Part shown: positions 7,255 through 16,553 of the stretch, in pieces
How the letters are laid out: each line of letters starts with the position of its first letter
Position numbering within the stretch: the first letter of the stretch is position 1
Translations under genes and position numbers: made by a program
NCBI GenBank assembly: GCA_003228195.2
Contig: QGNO01000001.1
Coordinates: 21,550-85,549 of the forward strand
Direction of reading: 5' to 3'
Source of the DNA: Chloroflexota bacterium
GTDB lineage: Bacteria > Chloroflexota > Dehalococcoidia > Lucifugimonadales > QGNO01
DNA: 64,000 nt
The notes under the pieces: model-generated
The model's input: the letters and a program-made list of their open reading frames with translations, nothing else
Database searches by the model: none
Told to the model about the DNA's origin: nothing

Positions 7255-8868
7255 TTAACCATCGAATCGTCTTATAACTTTGCCTGGCCGCTCGTTCGTC
7301 AAGGTCCCGTTATTCACAACCTGAACACCGTTTACCATCACATGGGGAATTCCAGTTGCATAGCTGTGAGGACTGGCGAATGTGGCTGTGTCCATAATTT
7401 TTGCTGGGTCGAAAATTACTATATCGGCCCAAAAGCCTGGCAATATCGCACCTCTTTGGGAGAGGTTCAGGCGAGAGGCCGGCAGTGATGTCATTTTGCG
7501 AATTGCCTCCTCAAGTGAAACGACGCATCTTTCCCTCACGTACCTGGCGAGAAACCTGGGGAATGTCCCGTAGCTTCTAGGGTGTGGCTTGCCAGTGGAT
7601 AAGACCCCCGACGTTTTGATGGAAGATCCATCGCTGGCTACAGAAACCCACTTACCTTGGGCAATTATCTCCACGTCTGGCTCATCCATGGAGTGAAGGA
7701 TTACAGACGTTTCGCTTTCTCGGTAAATCATGATTGCAACTTCGCTAGGACTATTGCCTAGCTTCTCGGCAATTTCAGCAAGATTCTTCCCTTCCAGTGA
7801 TCTGTCACTAGGGTAATTAGCAATTACTATCTTGTCTGCCCCGCCACGACGCTCGATGTCAGCGGCTATACCTTCCACTATCGACGGATACAGAGATTCA
7901 TCAGAGAGTTTTTTCAGAGTTCCTTCGCGGCCTCCTGTCTGTGTCCATCTCGGGAAGATTGCACCGGTAATATTTGTGCTGCCCGCTGTGTAAGGGTACT
8001 GATCACCAGCGACATCTATGGATTCGTTTCTGGCATGTTCTATGCGGGACAGTAGTTCAGCCGCCTGCCCCCAAGTTTCAGGGCCGAGGCACTTCAAGTG
8101 AGATATTTGCACCCGCGCCCCAGAAAGCCTGCCGATGGAGATGCTCTCTTCAATCGAGCCTATGAGGCTGATGGAGTAATTGCTCTCATCACGCATGTGA
8201 GTCGAATAAAGCTTGTTTTTTTTAGCTGCTTCACGAGCTAGGACTACTATTTCATCCGTTCTAGCATAACTTCCCGGTGCATAGAAAAGGCCAGTAGAAA
8301 AACCAAGTGCTCCCGCGTCTAGGCTTTCCGAAACTAGTGTCGCCATACTTGTTATTTCATCGACTGTTGGGGCACGGTCATCAAAGCCTATAACACCGGC
8401 ACGGATCGTCCCATGGCCTACCTGAGACGCTATGTTTAAGGTAGACCCTTTGGAGTCCAATGTGTCCATATAATCGCCGAAGGACCTCCAGTGAAGGGTA
8501 TTCTCAGGCTGGTTAATCGCAATGTCTGGACCGTACATTTGCCAGCGCTGCTCAGATTGTTCGACCGCGGCTCCTTGTACTGGGGCACAGAAGCTCATGC
8601 CGCAATTGCCAGCTAATTCTAGGGTACAGCCTTGTCGGACTTTACTGTCTGCGCTGGGGTCTATAAGAAACGAGGCGTCACTATGAGTGTGTAGATCAAT
8701 AAAACCTGGTGAGACGGTCAGCCCTGAGGCATCGATAATGCTTGCAGCTTCAGATTCGAGTTTGCCTATCGCGACGATCCGCCCGTTGGCGATTCCTATG
8801 TCGGCCGAATACGATTGAAAGCCCCTACCGTCAATTATTGCACCGTTGACTATCTTTAAATCGTACAT
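7255..8868 (-). CDS. N-acyl-D-amino-acid deacylase (amidohydrolase superfamily)
   Basis: 537 residues. The metal-binding DLHTHSDASF motif has H60 and H62, and ELAGNCGMS (residues 84-92) is the conserved D-aminoacylase segment that supplies a metal-bridging residue. Further family hallmarks are QISHLKCLGP and STGLFYAPGSYA. These enzymes release D-amino acids from N-acyl derivatives, though many homologues are annotated only as dihydroorotase-like. ATG start with a CTC-rich antisense region giving GAGGAGAGGC just upstream, an excellent ribosome site. Sits between the SPFH gene and the unknown 255-residue protein. Confidence 0.88.
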   Translation of the reverse strand: MYDLKIVNGAIIDGRGFQSYSADIGIANGRIVAIGKLESEAASIIDASGLTVSPGFIDLHTHSDASFLIDPSADSKVRQGCTLELAGNCGMSFCAPVQGAAVEQSEQRWQMYGPDIAINQPENTLHWRSFGDYMDTLDSKGSTLNIASQVGHGTIRAGVIGFDDRAPTVDEITSMATLVSESLDAGALGFSTGLFYAPGSYARTDEIVVLAREAAKKNKLYSTHMRDESNYSISLIGSIEESISIGRLSGARVQISHLKCLGPETWGQAAELLSRIEHARNESIDVAGDQYPYTAGSTNITGAIFPRWTQTGGREGTLKKLSDESLYPSIVEGIAADIERRGGADKIVIANYPSDRSLEGKNLAEIAEKLGNSPSEVAIMIYRESETSVILHSMDEPDVEIIAQGKWVSVASDGSSIKTSGVLSTGKPHPRSYGTFPRFLARYVRERCVVSLEEAIRKMTSLPASRLNLSQRGAILPGFWADIVIFDPAKIMDTATFASPHSYATGIPHVMVNGVQVVNNGTLTNERPGKVIRRFDG

Positions 8869-8954
8869 TGCCTCTCCTCAGGGGTTGCCAAAAGTCACCG
8901 TTAATGCTGTTCAATTGCGGTTGCCAGCTAGGATTTCTGAATTACAGTGGGTTC

Positions 8955-9815
8955 CTATTCTGTATAGGAATCCCCGCTCTTGGTATTGCTCATGAAGTTG
9001 CTTAACATACTAGTAAACTCCAAGGGGAAGATGAATTTGGTAGCTTCTCCCTCACCCAATTTTTCGAGTGTCTCAAAGTACTCTAGGCTCATAGTTCGTC
9101 CGTCTATTCCCTGTGCTACGTTATTTACCTCTGTTAGTGCTTGCGCTTGTCCTTCCGAAATTAGTATGGCAGCTTGGCGATTTCCTTCAGCCTTTAGTAT
9201 CGCTGCTTCTCTCTCTCCCTGTGCAGAAAGGATAGCCGCTTGTTTCTCACCTTCAGCCCGGTTGATTTGAGCTTGCCTGTGCCCCTCAGATTCAGTGATA
9301 TCTGCAGTTTTTATGGCAGCGGCTGATTTTTCACGTTCCATAGCATTCTTGACGCCATCCGGCGGGTCGATTTCGTTAATAGCTACCCCTTGAACTTTCA
9401 CACCCCACCTAGGAGTGTTTTCATCCAGCGCTGATTGTAACTGGCTTTGAATGCGTTCCCTTTCTGAAAGGGCCTCACCGAGTGTGACGTTACCCAAAAT
9501 AGCCCGCAGTTCTCCCATCGCCAAATTCCTTACCGCGAGTCTATGGTCCGCTACTACCAAGACAGCCTTGTCAGCTTCTTCGGGGATTACACGGTAGTAG
9601 AGGACGAAGTCCATATTTACAACAACATTGTCCTTCGTTATATATTGCTGTGTGGGCACACGCTCTGGAATCTCACGAGTGTCAATCACAATACCAGTTT
9701 CAAGGAGGGGTATTAGAAAATGGAACCCCGGACCTTTTATACTTCCGACGTACCGGCCCAAGCGTAACTTAACCATTCGTTGATACTGATTGACTATGAT
9801 TATTCCAGTTGCCAT
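8955..9815 (-). CDS. SPFH/band 7 membrane protein (stomatin-like)
   Basis: 286 residues from the ATG at 9815, chosen because GGGGGGAATCAA lies directly upstream; a 13-codon longer reading from 9854 has no ribosome site. A short N-terminal membrane-associating segment precedes the SPFH domain (VKLRLGRYVGSIKGPGFHF, then TREIPERVPTQQ) and a long C-terminal coiled coil made of repeated A/E/G/Q units (GEKQAAILSAQGEREAAILKAEG, quoted by its two halves). Stomatin-like proteins form oligomeric membrane microdomains and are paired with NfeD proteases, as here. Confidence 0.92.
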   Translation of the reverse strand: MATGIIIVNQYQRMVKLRLGRYVGSIKGPGFHFLIPLLETGIVIDTREIPERVPTQQYITKDNVVVNMDFVLYYRVIPEEADKAVLVVADHRLAVRNLAMGELRAILGNVTLGEALSERERIQSQLQSALDENTPRWGVKVQGVAINEIDPPDGVKNAMEREKSAAAIKTADITESEGHRQAQINRAEGEKQAAILSAQGEREAAILKAEGNRQAAILISEGQAQALTEVNNVAQGIDGRTMSLEYFETLEKLGEGEATKFIFPLEFTSMLSNFMSNTKSGDSYTE

Positions 9816-9902
9816 TTGATTCCCCCCTACGAATTTGTCTTTACAGACTATCATTGCATGGATGCCACAGTCTATTTGCCAGAGATTTGCTTATCAGTCT
9901 GA

Positions 9903-11306
9903 TTATAATCTTGAGACCGTCAGCACTATGCCATCCACTTTAACCACCTTAACTCGCACCCCACTGCTTATCAGATCGCCTTCTTCGTCGGATATGGCTG
10001 TCCATAGTTCATTTCTCGCGTGAACCGTTCCTTTAGGGTTTAAATCAGTGGCGACTGTTGCAATTTCTCCTGTAGGCGGAACAACAGGAGTATCATGTTC
10101 CCCATCTCTCGATTTATATGCGAACCAGGATAAGATCCCCCCAATTAACCCAACAGTTGACACGACAGGTATGAGCACCCAAAGGCTGACTGACACAGAC
10201 AGTTGAGACATGGGTGAGCCAGTTCCAGTGTGAAAAAATAACAACAGACCGCCAATACAGAAACTTATTATCGCCCCAACGCCCAGAACACCAAAGCCGG
10301 CAACATAAACTTCCAATGTTCCCAGTGCTATTGCAAAAGCGATTAATACAGCACCAGCCCAATTTACTGGCAAGTTTCCCAAGCTAACCCAAGCTAGTAT
10401 TAATAGTATGACCCCAGTTACTCCAGGATAGATATTCCCTGGATTATAAAGCTCTGCGATTACACCTATACCACCCAAAGTAAGCAACAAGAATGATATG
10501 TTTGGATCTGCAAGGAAATTGAGGAACTTTTCTACTAAGCTCATGTTCAACCTATTGATGCTGAGTCCCGCTGTTTCTATAGTAACTTTTGCACCATCTG
10601 GAGGCTTCACTATTGTTTGTAAGCCATCCAGCTTAACAATCAGATCATCCAAATCACTGGCTAGTAAGTCGATGACATTTTCTTCTAAGGCTTCTGAGGC
10701 TGTATAGGACAAAGACTGCAATACGGTGGCCTCCAGCTTTTCTGTGTTTCTACCCCTGAGCGTAGCTATGCTACGCATTTCAGCTGCCGCGTCATTAAAC
10801 ACCTTGGCTTTTTGAGTATCCGTTAGCTCCTCGCCAGTTCCACTAACTGGGCTTGCGGCCCCTATATTTGTGCCAGGCGCCATCGCGGAAAAGTTTGCAG
10901 CAGAAGCAATAAATGTTCCTGCTGATCCCGCTTGAGCTCCACGGGGACTGACGTAGACTACAGATGGTACTTCGGCTTCAAGTAGGTGTTGAGTGATGTC
11001 ACGGGTCGAGCTAAGTAACCCCCCAGGCGTATCGAGTTCAATTATTATTAATTCAGCCCCATCGCCTGTTGCTTTTTCGACGCCTCTTTTAATGAACCCT
11101 TCAGATATTGGATGTACAATTCCATCAATCTCTAACACAAGAACGTGTCCTTGCTGAGCGAGTGCAGGTCCAGTAAGTCCTGCCACTATACAAATGATGG
11201 AGAAAAAGAGCACTAGCAAGCGTTTTATTCTTATTTGTGTTACGAATATGCCGTCCATTCCATATAGCTTATCATTACTGTTGACACCATCAATTTTGGG
11301 GGACAT
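9903..11306 (-). CDS. NfeD-family membrane serine protease
   Basis: 467 residues. A signal or anchor helix (residues 28-50) precedes a ClpP-class protease domain with IELDTPGGLL (90-98) and GAQAGSAGTF, placing the nucleophile at S128 and the general base at K166 or K168, matching the Ser-Lys dyad of the archaeal 1510-N protease. Four to five membrane helices (about 255-375) and a C-terminal OB-fold NfeD domain follow. Partner of the stomatin-like gene 87 bases downstream. The ATG has AAGGGAATT upstream. The gene starts only 38 bases from a divergent gene. Confidence 0.93.
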   Translation of the reverse strand: MSPKIDGVNSNDKLYGMDGIFVTQIRIKRLLVLFFSIICIVAGLTGPALAQQGHVLVLEIDGIVHPISEGFIKRGVEKATGDGAELIIIELDTPGGLLSSTRDITQHLLEAEVPSVVYVSPRGAQAGSAGTFIASAANFSAMAPGTNIGAASPVSGTGEELTDTQKAKVFNDAAAEMRSIATLRGRNTEKLEATVLQSLSYTASEALEENVIDLLASDLDDLIVKLDGLQTIVKPPDGAKVTIETAGLSINRLNMSLVEKFLNFLADPNISFLLLTLGGIGVIAELYNPGNIYPGVTGVILLILAWVSLGNLPVNWAGAVLIAFAIALGTLEVYVAGFGVLGVGAIISFCIGGLLLFFHTGTGSPMSQLSVSVSLWVLIPVVSTVGLIGGILSWFAYKSRDGEHDTPVVPPTGEIATVATDLNPKGTVHARNELWTAISDEEGDLISSGVRVKVVKVDGIVLTVSRL

Positions 11307-11344
11307 AATTCCCTTTTAAGAGAGTGATACAGGAGCTTTATAAT

Positions 11345-12325
11345 ATGAAACCCAGGTTTGAATCTGACACATCAGACTTGAACTGTACCATAGTGGGGTC
11401 TACCGGATCAGCATCTAAGGATGGCGTTCCTTTTATAGCAAGTACAAGTGACGATCCATTCACGACCAGGACCAAGTTGGTTGTAGAGGAACCTTCAGAT
11501 GGGTACAGATTTGTTGCCACGCAAATAGTGACTTTACCAGGATACGATCCAGTGGAATTTCAACATATGCATACTCGTGGAGTTAATGACAAAGGCTTCG
11601 CTTATGTATGGTCCGGTGCGCCTCCTAATACGCAATATGAGCCTGACTATAGAGACGCGTTTGGCATACCATTTGATCAGTTTGGGAGAATGTTGTTGGG
11701 TAAAGCAGCGTCCGTGCAAGAGGGGATAAGTATTTTTGAAAACAATCCTAGGGCAATTCATGGAAACTTTCTTTTGGCCGATTCATTGGGAGAAATTGCC
11801 ATCATCGAAGTGAGTACACAATCCATGCATGTTGAGACAAGCACTTCTGATGGCTGGATTGCAAGGAGCAATCATTGGGTTTCTGAGGAAATGGGATATA
11901 AGGGTCGTTCATCTGGAGATCAAAGTTCTAGCGGTGTACGTCTTGGTAGAGCGACCGAGTTAATGGCGAACGGAGCAGGTAGGATAGATGTAGCTTACCT
12001 TTCAGAATTATATAGAGACCACGAGACCTTGGGTGAAACTGGGTGGTCCATATGCGCACATGGACACACAAAATCTTCGGACGGTGAACGGAGTGGAACT
12101 GTCAGCTCTGAAATATTAGAGCCGACTACACGTACATTTAATTACTGCTACGGGTGGCCTTGTGGTGGAATAGCAGAATACGATAAAGAGCAACAATACC
12201 AAGAGTTCTCATGGGGTCACTATTTGCCATTCAAACTTGATTATTTGGAGCCAGGTGAATATGTGTCTCCTTATGGCAGGCTCACGCCTCTGGCGGTGAA
12301 ATATTTGGCTCTAATGGGCAAATAG
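11345..12325 (+). CDS. cysteine Ntn-hydrolase, C45 (AAT-like) or C69-like amidohydrolase
   Basis: 326 residues from the ATG at 11345, which has AGGAG nine bases upstream; an in-frame GTG at 11324 lacks one. The first conserved block NCTIVGSTGSASKDG puts a candidate N-terminal nucleophile at C14, implying autocatalytic removal of the first 13 residues. GNFLLADSLGEIAIIEV and ARSNHW are typical of acyl-CoA:6-APA acyltransferase-like (C45) hydrolases; dipeptidase family C69 is the alternative. The protein probably cleaves a linear amide, substrate unknown. It diverges from nfeD. Confidence 0.72.
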   Translation: MKPRFESDTSDLNCTIVGSTGSASKDGVPFIASTSDDPFTTRTKLVVEEPSDGYRFVATQIVTLPGYDPVEFQHMHTRGVNDKGFAYVWSGAPPNTQYEPDYRDAFGIPFDQFGRMLLGKAASVQEGISIFENNPRAIHGNFLLADSLGEIAIIEVSTQSMHVETSTSDGWIARSNHWVSEEMGYKGRSSGDQSSSGVRLGRATELMANGAGRIDVAYLSELYRDHETLGETGWSICAHGHTKSSDGERSGTVSSEILEPTTRTFNYCYGWPCGGIAEYDKEQQYQEFSWGHYLPFKLDYLEPGEYVSPYGRLTPLAVKYLALMGK

Positions 12326-12394
12326 AGCCACAGTAAATGAGTAAGTTTTTAAGAATCAGCTACTTATAAAGAACTTTTCAACACTGTCAGCTTT

Positions 12395-13195
12395 TCACTT
12401 GGTTCTTAAAAGGTTCACCAGATTTTTCGTAGTAGCCTTCGCGACCGTTTCCAGGCTCAACCCTTTCAGCTCAGCAATTTTCATAGCTATTGCCTTGACA
12501 TCTTTTGGCTCTGTCCACCTCGATCTGTTCCGCTTGAAATATTGCGGATAGGAGTCTGTTTCTAGGACTATATGATCTAAAGGAATACTCTTAACAGTTT
12601 CCTGAAGTTGTGGTATTCGGAGCAGTGGCTTGCCAATGGACACCAGCAAGTCGAGGTCGAAGCAGACTTGGGCCACGGCCTCGTCCCATTGGAAGTAGTG
12701 CATAGCTCCTCCAACTTCTTGTATTTTTTCTTCACGAAGCACTGCAAGTGTCTTATAATGATCTATTGACCTGCCTGGATGCTCCCGAGAATGAAATATG
12801 ACAGGTAAAGCTAGTTCACGTGCGAGCCTGATTTGCTTTCTGAGAACTTGTATTTGGAGGCTTATATTAGGCATGCCAGGGCTGAAATCTAAGCCTATCT
12901 CGCTTATGCAGACCACTTTTGTATTAGCTGCTGCCATGGATTTAAATCTATTGTAACTCGCTAAAGTCATTGGTTCTTTTATGTCCATTGGATGGATTCC
13001 TATCCCCGCAAAAACAGAATCATGGCTATTGGCAATCTCTATGCATTTTCGTGAAGATTCTTCTGTTACACCAGCCGCAATTATGAGATCGACTCCAGCG
13101 TCAATTGCGCTTCCTAGGATTCCAAGAATCTCTGAAGGGTCGAATTGATCCAAATGAGTGTGTGAGTCAGCTAGATATCCATTCATGGTTGACAA
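12395..13195 (-). CDS. TatD-family metal-dependent hydrolase
   Basis: 266 residues. The TatD ligands are in order: DSHTHLD near the N-terminus, GIHPMD, SEIGLDF, IFHSREHPGR, a His in AMHYFQWDE, and ETDSYPQ. Family members are 3'-5' DNases or deoxyribonucleases of the amidohydrolase fold. This one is more divergent than E. coli TatD (for example ETDSYPQ rather than ETDAPYL), so a nuclease role is plausible but not certain. ATG start; monocistronic or co-transcribed with the following MFS genes on the minus strand. Confidence 0.82.
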   Translation of the reverse strand: MSTMNGYLADSHTHLDQFDPSEILGILGSAIDAGVDLIIAAGVTEESSRKCIEIANSHDSVFAGIGIHPMDIKEPMTLASYNRFKSMAAANTKVVCISEIGLDFSPGMPNISLQIQVLRKQIRLARELALPVIFHSREHPGRSIDHYKTLAVLREEKIQEVGGAMHYFQWDEAVAQVCFDLDLLVSIGKPLLRIPQLQETVKSIPLDHIVLETDSYPQYFKRNRSRWTEPKDVKAIAMKIAELKGLSLETVAKATTKNLVNLLRTK

Positions 13196-13234
13196 TTAAC
13201 TATACCTAGTCATAAATGAGTCCTTTAGTAGAAA

Positions 13235-14527
13235 CTAACGTTCATCGGGGTTCGCAAAATTGTATGGAATGGGAGGTTTTGCGAACCATATCAATATCGC
13301 TGACATTAAATAAAGTCCTATGAAAGCGGCATATGCTGGTCTGTACGAGCCGGTAAGATCGAAAACGAGATTTATCAATACGGGTCCGCCACCTGATATT
13401 AATACTTGCAAAGGCAGTGAAGTAGAACGAACAGTTCCTAGGGTCAATCTACCGTAGTAATTAGCCCATAAGACTTCTTGAATTATCATCATTCCAGTAA
13501 AGCCTGCACCGTAGACTACTATACCAAACCATAGCATTGCATTTGTGTCAGCTAAAGTTAATAAAGCTGTCGCCAGTAATTGAATTAAGAAAGGAATTAC
13601 TCTTATTGTTGGTAAGTGAACGTGTTCGCTGAGCATGCCCCACATAGGGGTAACTAAAATTGTTGCAACCGATCTAGCCATAAGCATTAATGCTATGGCT
13701 GCTGCTCCAAATCCCAAGTCTTCTGCATAAGGAGCAATACTTATATTTACGCCTTGAAACGCGAACATGGAAGAAGAGATTGCTGTGATAAGCAGCCAGA
13801 AGGCAGGAGTTCTGACGACTTGCCTTCGTGTCCAAACTGCCTCTTTAGTTGAATCGTATTGGACACTTTTCTCGGGTTGTAAATTGCTGTAATCATTGCT
13901 ATTCACTACTTCGCCATCGGGTTTTAATCCCATGTCTTCGGGTCTGCGCTTCATTATTAAAGCGGACGGAATAACAACCACTAACCACGCAAGAACTGCA
14001 AAGAATATCCACGCCGTTTGCCATCCCCATACTGCAATGACTGCTACAGTTATTGGTGAAATTATCAACATCCCGGTACTTGTTCCCATGCCAGCTAAGG
14101 CGATTGCTCGACCTCTGCGTACCACGAACCAATTTGAAATCGTTGTGTTAGTTACCAACATGCTAACTAGTGAGAAGCCTATAGCCATGAATATGCCCCT
14201 CACTAAATAAAACTGCCATAAATTGGTCATGGCACTTAGGCCCATGAAACCCAGGCTAAGAATTATCCCACCGACTACCAATATCCAACGGGAACCGTAG
14301 CGGTCCAACAACGTCCCTACAATTGGAGAAGTTATCCCTTCGAATAGTCTGGATAGGGTCAGGACTCCTGCGATGCTGGTCCTAGACCAACCAAGTTGCG
14401 CATTAAGAGGCGTGAAAAAAAGCCCAAGAATCGATGCATTGCCGCTCGCAAATGAAAATCGTGACAGAAACGCAGCTCCAATTATGTTCCACCCGTAAAA
14501 GTAGCCCGAATTATTCTTTGCTTTCAT
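13235..14527 (-). CDS. MFS transporter (monocarboxylate/oxalate-formate type)
   Basis: 430 residues with about twelve membrane helices. The TM2-3 loop has GTLLDRYGSRW, a variant of the MFS motif A (G-x3-D-x2-G-x2), and the central loop (residues about 195-225) is charged. The N-terminus YGWNIIGAAFLSRF resembles monocarboxylate permeases of the YhjX/OFA kind. Substrate unknown. ATG start; lies between the TatD gene and a second, unrelated MFS gene on the same strand. Confidence 0.85.
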   Translation of the reverse strand: MKAKNNSGYFYGWNIIGAAFLSRFSFASGNASILGLFFTPLNAQLGWSRTSIAGVLTLSRLFEGITSPIVGTLLDRYGSRWILVVGGIILSLGFMGLSAMTNLWQFYLVRGIFMAIGFSLVSMLVTNTTISNWFVVRRGRAIALAGMGTSTGMLIISPITVAVIAVWGWQTAWIFFAVLAWLVVVIPSALIMKRRPEDMGLKPDGEVVNSNDYSNLQPEKSVQYDSTKEAVWTRRQVVRTPAFWLLITAISSSMFAFQGVNISIAPYAEDLGFGAAAIALMLMARSVATILVTPMWGMLSEHVHLPTIRVIPFLIQLLATALLTLADTNAMLWFGIVVYGAGFTGMMIIQEVLWANYYGRLTLGTVRSTSLPLQVLISGGGPVLINLVFDLTGSYRPAYAAFIGLYLMSAILIWFAKPPIPYNFANPDER

Positions 14528-14631
14528 TAAATTTCCAAGGTAATAATACTTTTGAGCCTTATGTAAGTATCAGTTACGTTCAAATAACGACTGCAGAATC
14601 ACAGATGATGAGAACTTCGTTAATAACATGT

Positions 14632-15783
14632 CTAGTAGCGACTACTGGATGGTTGGTTCCTTAGCATTTCTACGAAGATAGTTATTGGTATTGCAGTGAG
14701 TGCCGCTGCAGCGCCGAAGATAAAAGGCCCTGCGCCGGCATCTCCTTGGAATTCCAATATTACGCCGCTGCCAGTCGAGCCCGCGACCACACCCAAGGAG
14801 TAGATCGCGTAAAATACGCCGAATGCTCGACCTCGATTATGGCTTGAAGTAGCTTCGGTTAGTATTGTTTTCATTGTGGGGAAGAGCATACCGAATCCAG
14901 TGCCGAAAACTGCCATACTAATCATCGCCCCCCAAATTCCGCTCAGAAAACTCAGTAATATCAAACCTAAGCCGATAAGCCCTAATCCGAAAGTTAATGA
15001 GACAATTCGGGTATTGGCGTCTCCTTTAGACATTAACGGGCTTATCATGGTTGCCATTCCAAAGAGTGACAAAGTGGCGAAACTTATACCTGAAGAAGAA
15101 CGAGGACCGGCTTCGCTAATGACCCAGTTTGGCAGATTTGTAACTAGCGCCCCAAATCCTATAGTCATTGCTAGGGCTGCGAAATAAGCGTTGAACATCC
15201 TTCCAAAGTCGACTTTATGTTGCTCATTAGCATTGAGTGAATCGTAGCTGCTTTTCTGCGTTGTCAGTGTCTGAGTTGAGGAGTAAATGAAGCTTGCAAA
15301 AACCACTATCATTAGCAATGAACTTAATAAGAACACAGATGAATAGCCTGCAGTTTCGCTTAACCATACTGACAAGAGCGGGCCTACTACCGCGGCTATC
15401 GCTATAGGCAAGCTATTTATACCCATGCTGCTCATGATATTGCGAGATCTTGTTAAATCGCCCAAAAGTGCGAACGCTCCAGGGGCAAGCACCGAGGCGC
15501 TTAATCCGTGCAAAGCTCGAGAGACTAGCAATTGGGATGGAGATGTTGCAAAAACGTATCCCAATAATGCCAAAGAGGTCATTAATAGTCCTGCGCCCAA
15601 AGGAAGTCTGCGCCCCCACTTGTCTAGGGCGATACCGGCGACAAGATTGCCCGCCATATTGGTTAGAGAATAGGTGCCTACTATAATCCCGGTTAAGGCG
15701 GATGTTGATCCCAGACTTTTCGCGAAAGGAGCGATTATTGGGAACTGCATAAACAGATCTAGGAATGCAACTGCGGCTACCAA
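14632..15783 (-). CDS. MFS transporter with unusual start
   Basis: About 383 residues, twelve helices, motif A seen as GIALDKWGRRLPLG. The first helix begins almost at the earliest ordinary start codon, a TTG at 15783 that has no ribosome site. The frame stays open upstream to a TGA at 15814-15816. GAGGGA at 15809-15814 or so sits five bases before an in-frame ATT at 15804, which would give the N-terminus MNPIILRLVAAVAFL. An ATT start is therefore possible; a single-base error near the ATG at 15817, which is one frame off, is another option. Substrate unknown. Confidence 0.78.
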   Translation of the reverse strand: MVAAVAFLDLFMQFPIIAPFAKSLGSTSALTGIIVGTYSLTNMAGNLVAGIALDKWGRRLPLGAGLLMTSLALLGYVFATSPSQLLVSRALHGLSASVLAPGAFALLGDLTRSRNIMSSMGINSLPIAIAAVVGPLLSVWLSETAGYSSVFLLSSLLMIVVFASFIYSSTQTLTTQKSSYDSLNANEQHKVDFGRMFNAYFAALAMTIGFGALVTNLPNWVISEAGPRSSSGISFATLSLFGMATMISPLMSKGDANTRIVSLTFGLGLIGLGLILLSFLSGIWGAMISMAVFGTGFGMLFPTMKTILTEATSSHNRGRAFGVFYAIYSLGVVAGSTGSGVILEFQGDAGAGPFIFGAAAALTAIPITIFVEMLRNQPSSSRY

Positions 15784-15989
15784 CCTTAGAATAATTGGGT
15801 TAATTGGAGTCCCTCATGTATTCTGAATGTGCGGAAAACTCCTCATTAAAAGTTGAAAGATACATTGGCAGTTATTCGAAGACAGTCTTTAAAGAATTAA
15901 CCTTACATAAGCATTTCGAATCGTTTAAGTTGCTATTTTGCAACTAAAAAAGCAAGAGGATTCGATATGATTTATTAAGCCATGTGAAC

Positions 15990-16373
15990 TTATCTTGAGC
16001 TTTGTCCTCCAGGCACGAATTTCAATGAAATGGAATTTACACAATGTCGTGTATTAGTTTCTGTAAAAGCTTCCCCAATGAAAACGTGACCTAGGTGACT
16101 GTTGCAGTTGGAGCATTGAATTTCGATACGTATTCCGTCTGGGTCAGGCAGTCGGATGACAGCTCCAACTACCTCTTTATCGAAAGCGGGCCACCCACAA
16201 TGGGCATCAAACTTATCTGCTGATTTATAGAGTTCCGTCTCGCATTTACGGCATATGTAAGTGCCTAGCTCGTAAAAATCATCATATTCGCCAGTAAATG
16301 GGGGTTCAGTTCCCTTTTCTTCTATGATGAAACTTTCTTCTGGAGTTAGTGGGTTGTAACTGATTTCTTTCAT
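15990..16373 (-). CDS. msrB: peptide-methionine (R)-S-oxide reductase
   Basis: 127 residues from the ATG at 16373, which has AGGAG seven bases upstream; a start six codons earlier lacks a comparable site. MsrB reduces methionine-R-sulfoxide in damaged proteins. Zinc ligands C41/C44 (CRKC) and C87/C90 (CSNC) are present, GWPAF follows the probable resolving C59, and the catalytic cysteine is C111 in RHCVNSISLKF. No msrA in the window. The 200-base gap after it toward the MFS gene has only weak inverted repeats. Confidence 0.94.
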   Translation of the reverse strand: MKEISYNPLTPEESFIIEEKGTEPPFTGEYDDFYELGTYICRKCETELYKSADKFDAHCGWPAFDKEVVGAVIRLPDPDGIRIEIQCSNCNSHLGHVFIGEAFTETNTRHCVNSISLKFVPGGQSSR

Positions 16374-16449
16374 TAACGTACTCCTGTTCATTTAAATTTC
16401 GCAATACGGTGTATGTACGCCGAAGTTTTTGCTACCGGAAAGATTGGCT

Positions 16450-16526
16450 TGGTGCCCCCAAGGGGATTCGAACCCCTGATCTCCACCTTGAAAGGGTGGC
16501 GTGCTAGGCCGCTACACCATGGGGGC
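16450..16526 (-). tRNA. tRNA-Glu (anticodon TTC) with encoded CCA
   Basis: The minus strand folds as a complete cloverleaf. The acceptor stem pairs GCCCCCA with TGGGGGC, followed by discriminator A (16453) and an encoded CCA (16450-16452). The anticodon stem is CCACC/GGTGG around CTTTCAA, giving anticodon TTC, and the T arm is AGGGG-TTCGAAT-CCCCT. Anticodon and overall sequence match bacterial tRNA-Glu. It lies between argC and msrB, both on the same strand. Confidence 0.96.
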
Positions 16527-16553
16527 ATTCTGATAACATAACACGTTGTCGCG

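Noticed and set aside
15920..15960. GTTGC-TATTTT-GCAAC hairpin as msrB terminator
   Set aside because: The stem is only five to six pairs, and the T run on the minus strand precedes rather than follows it.
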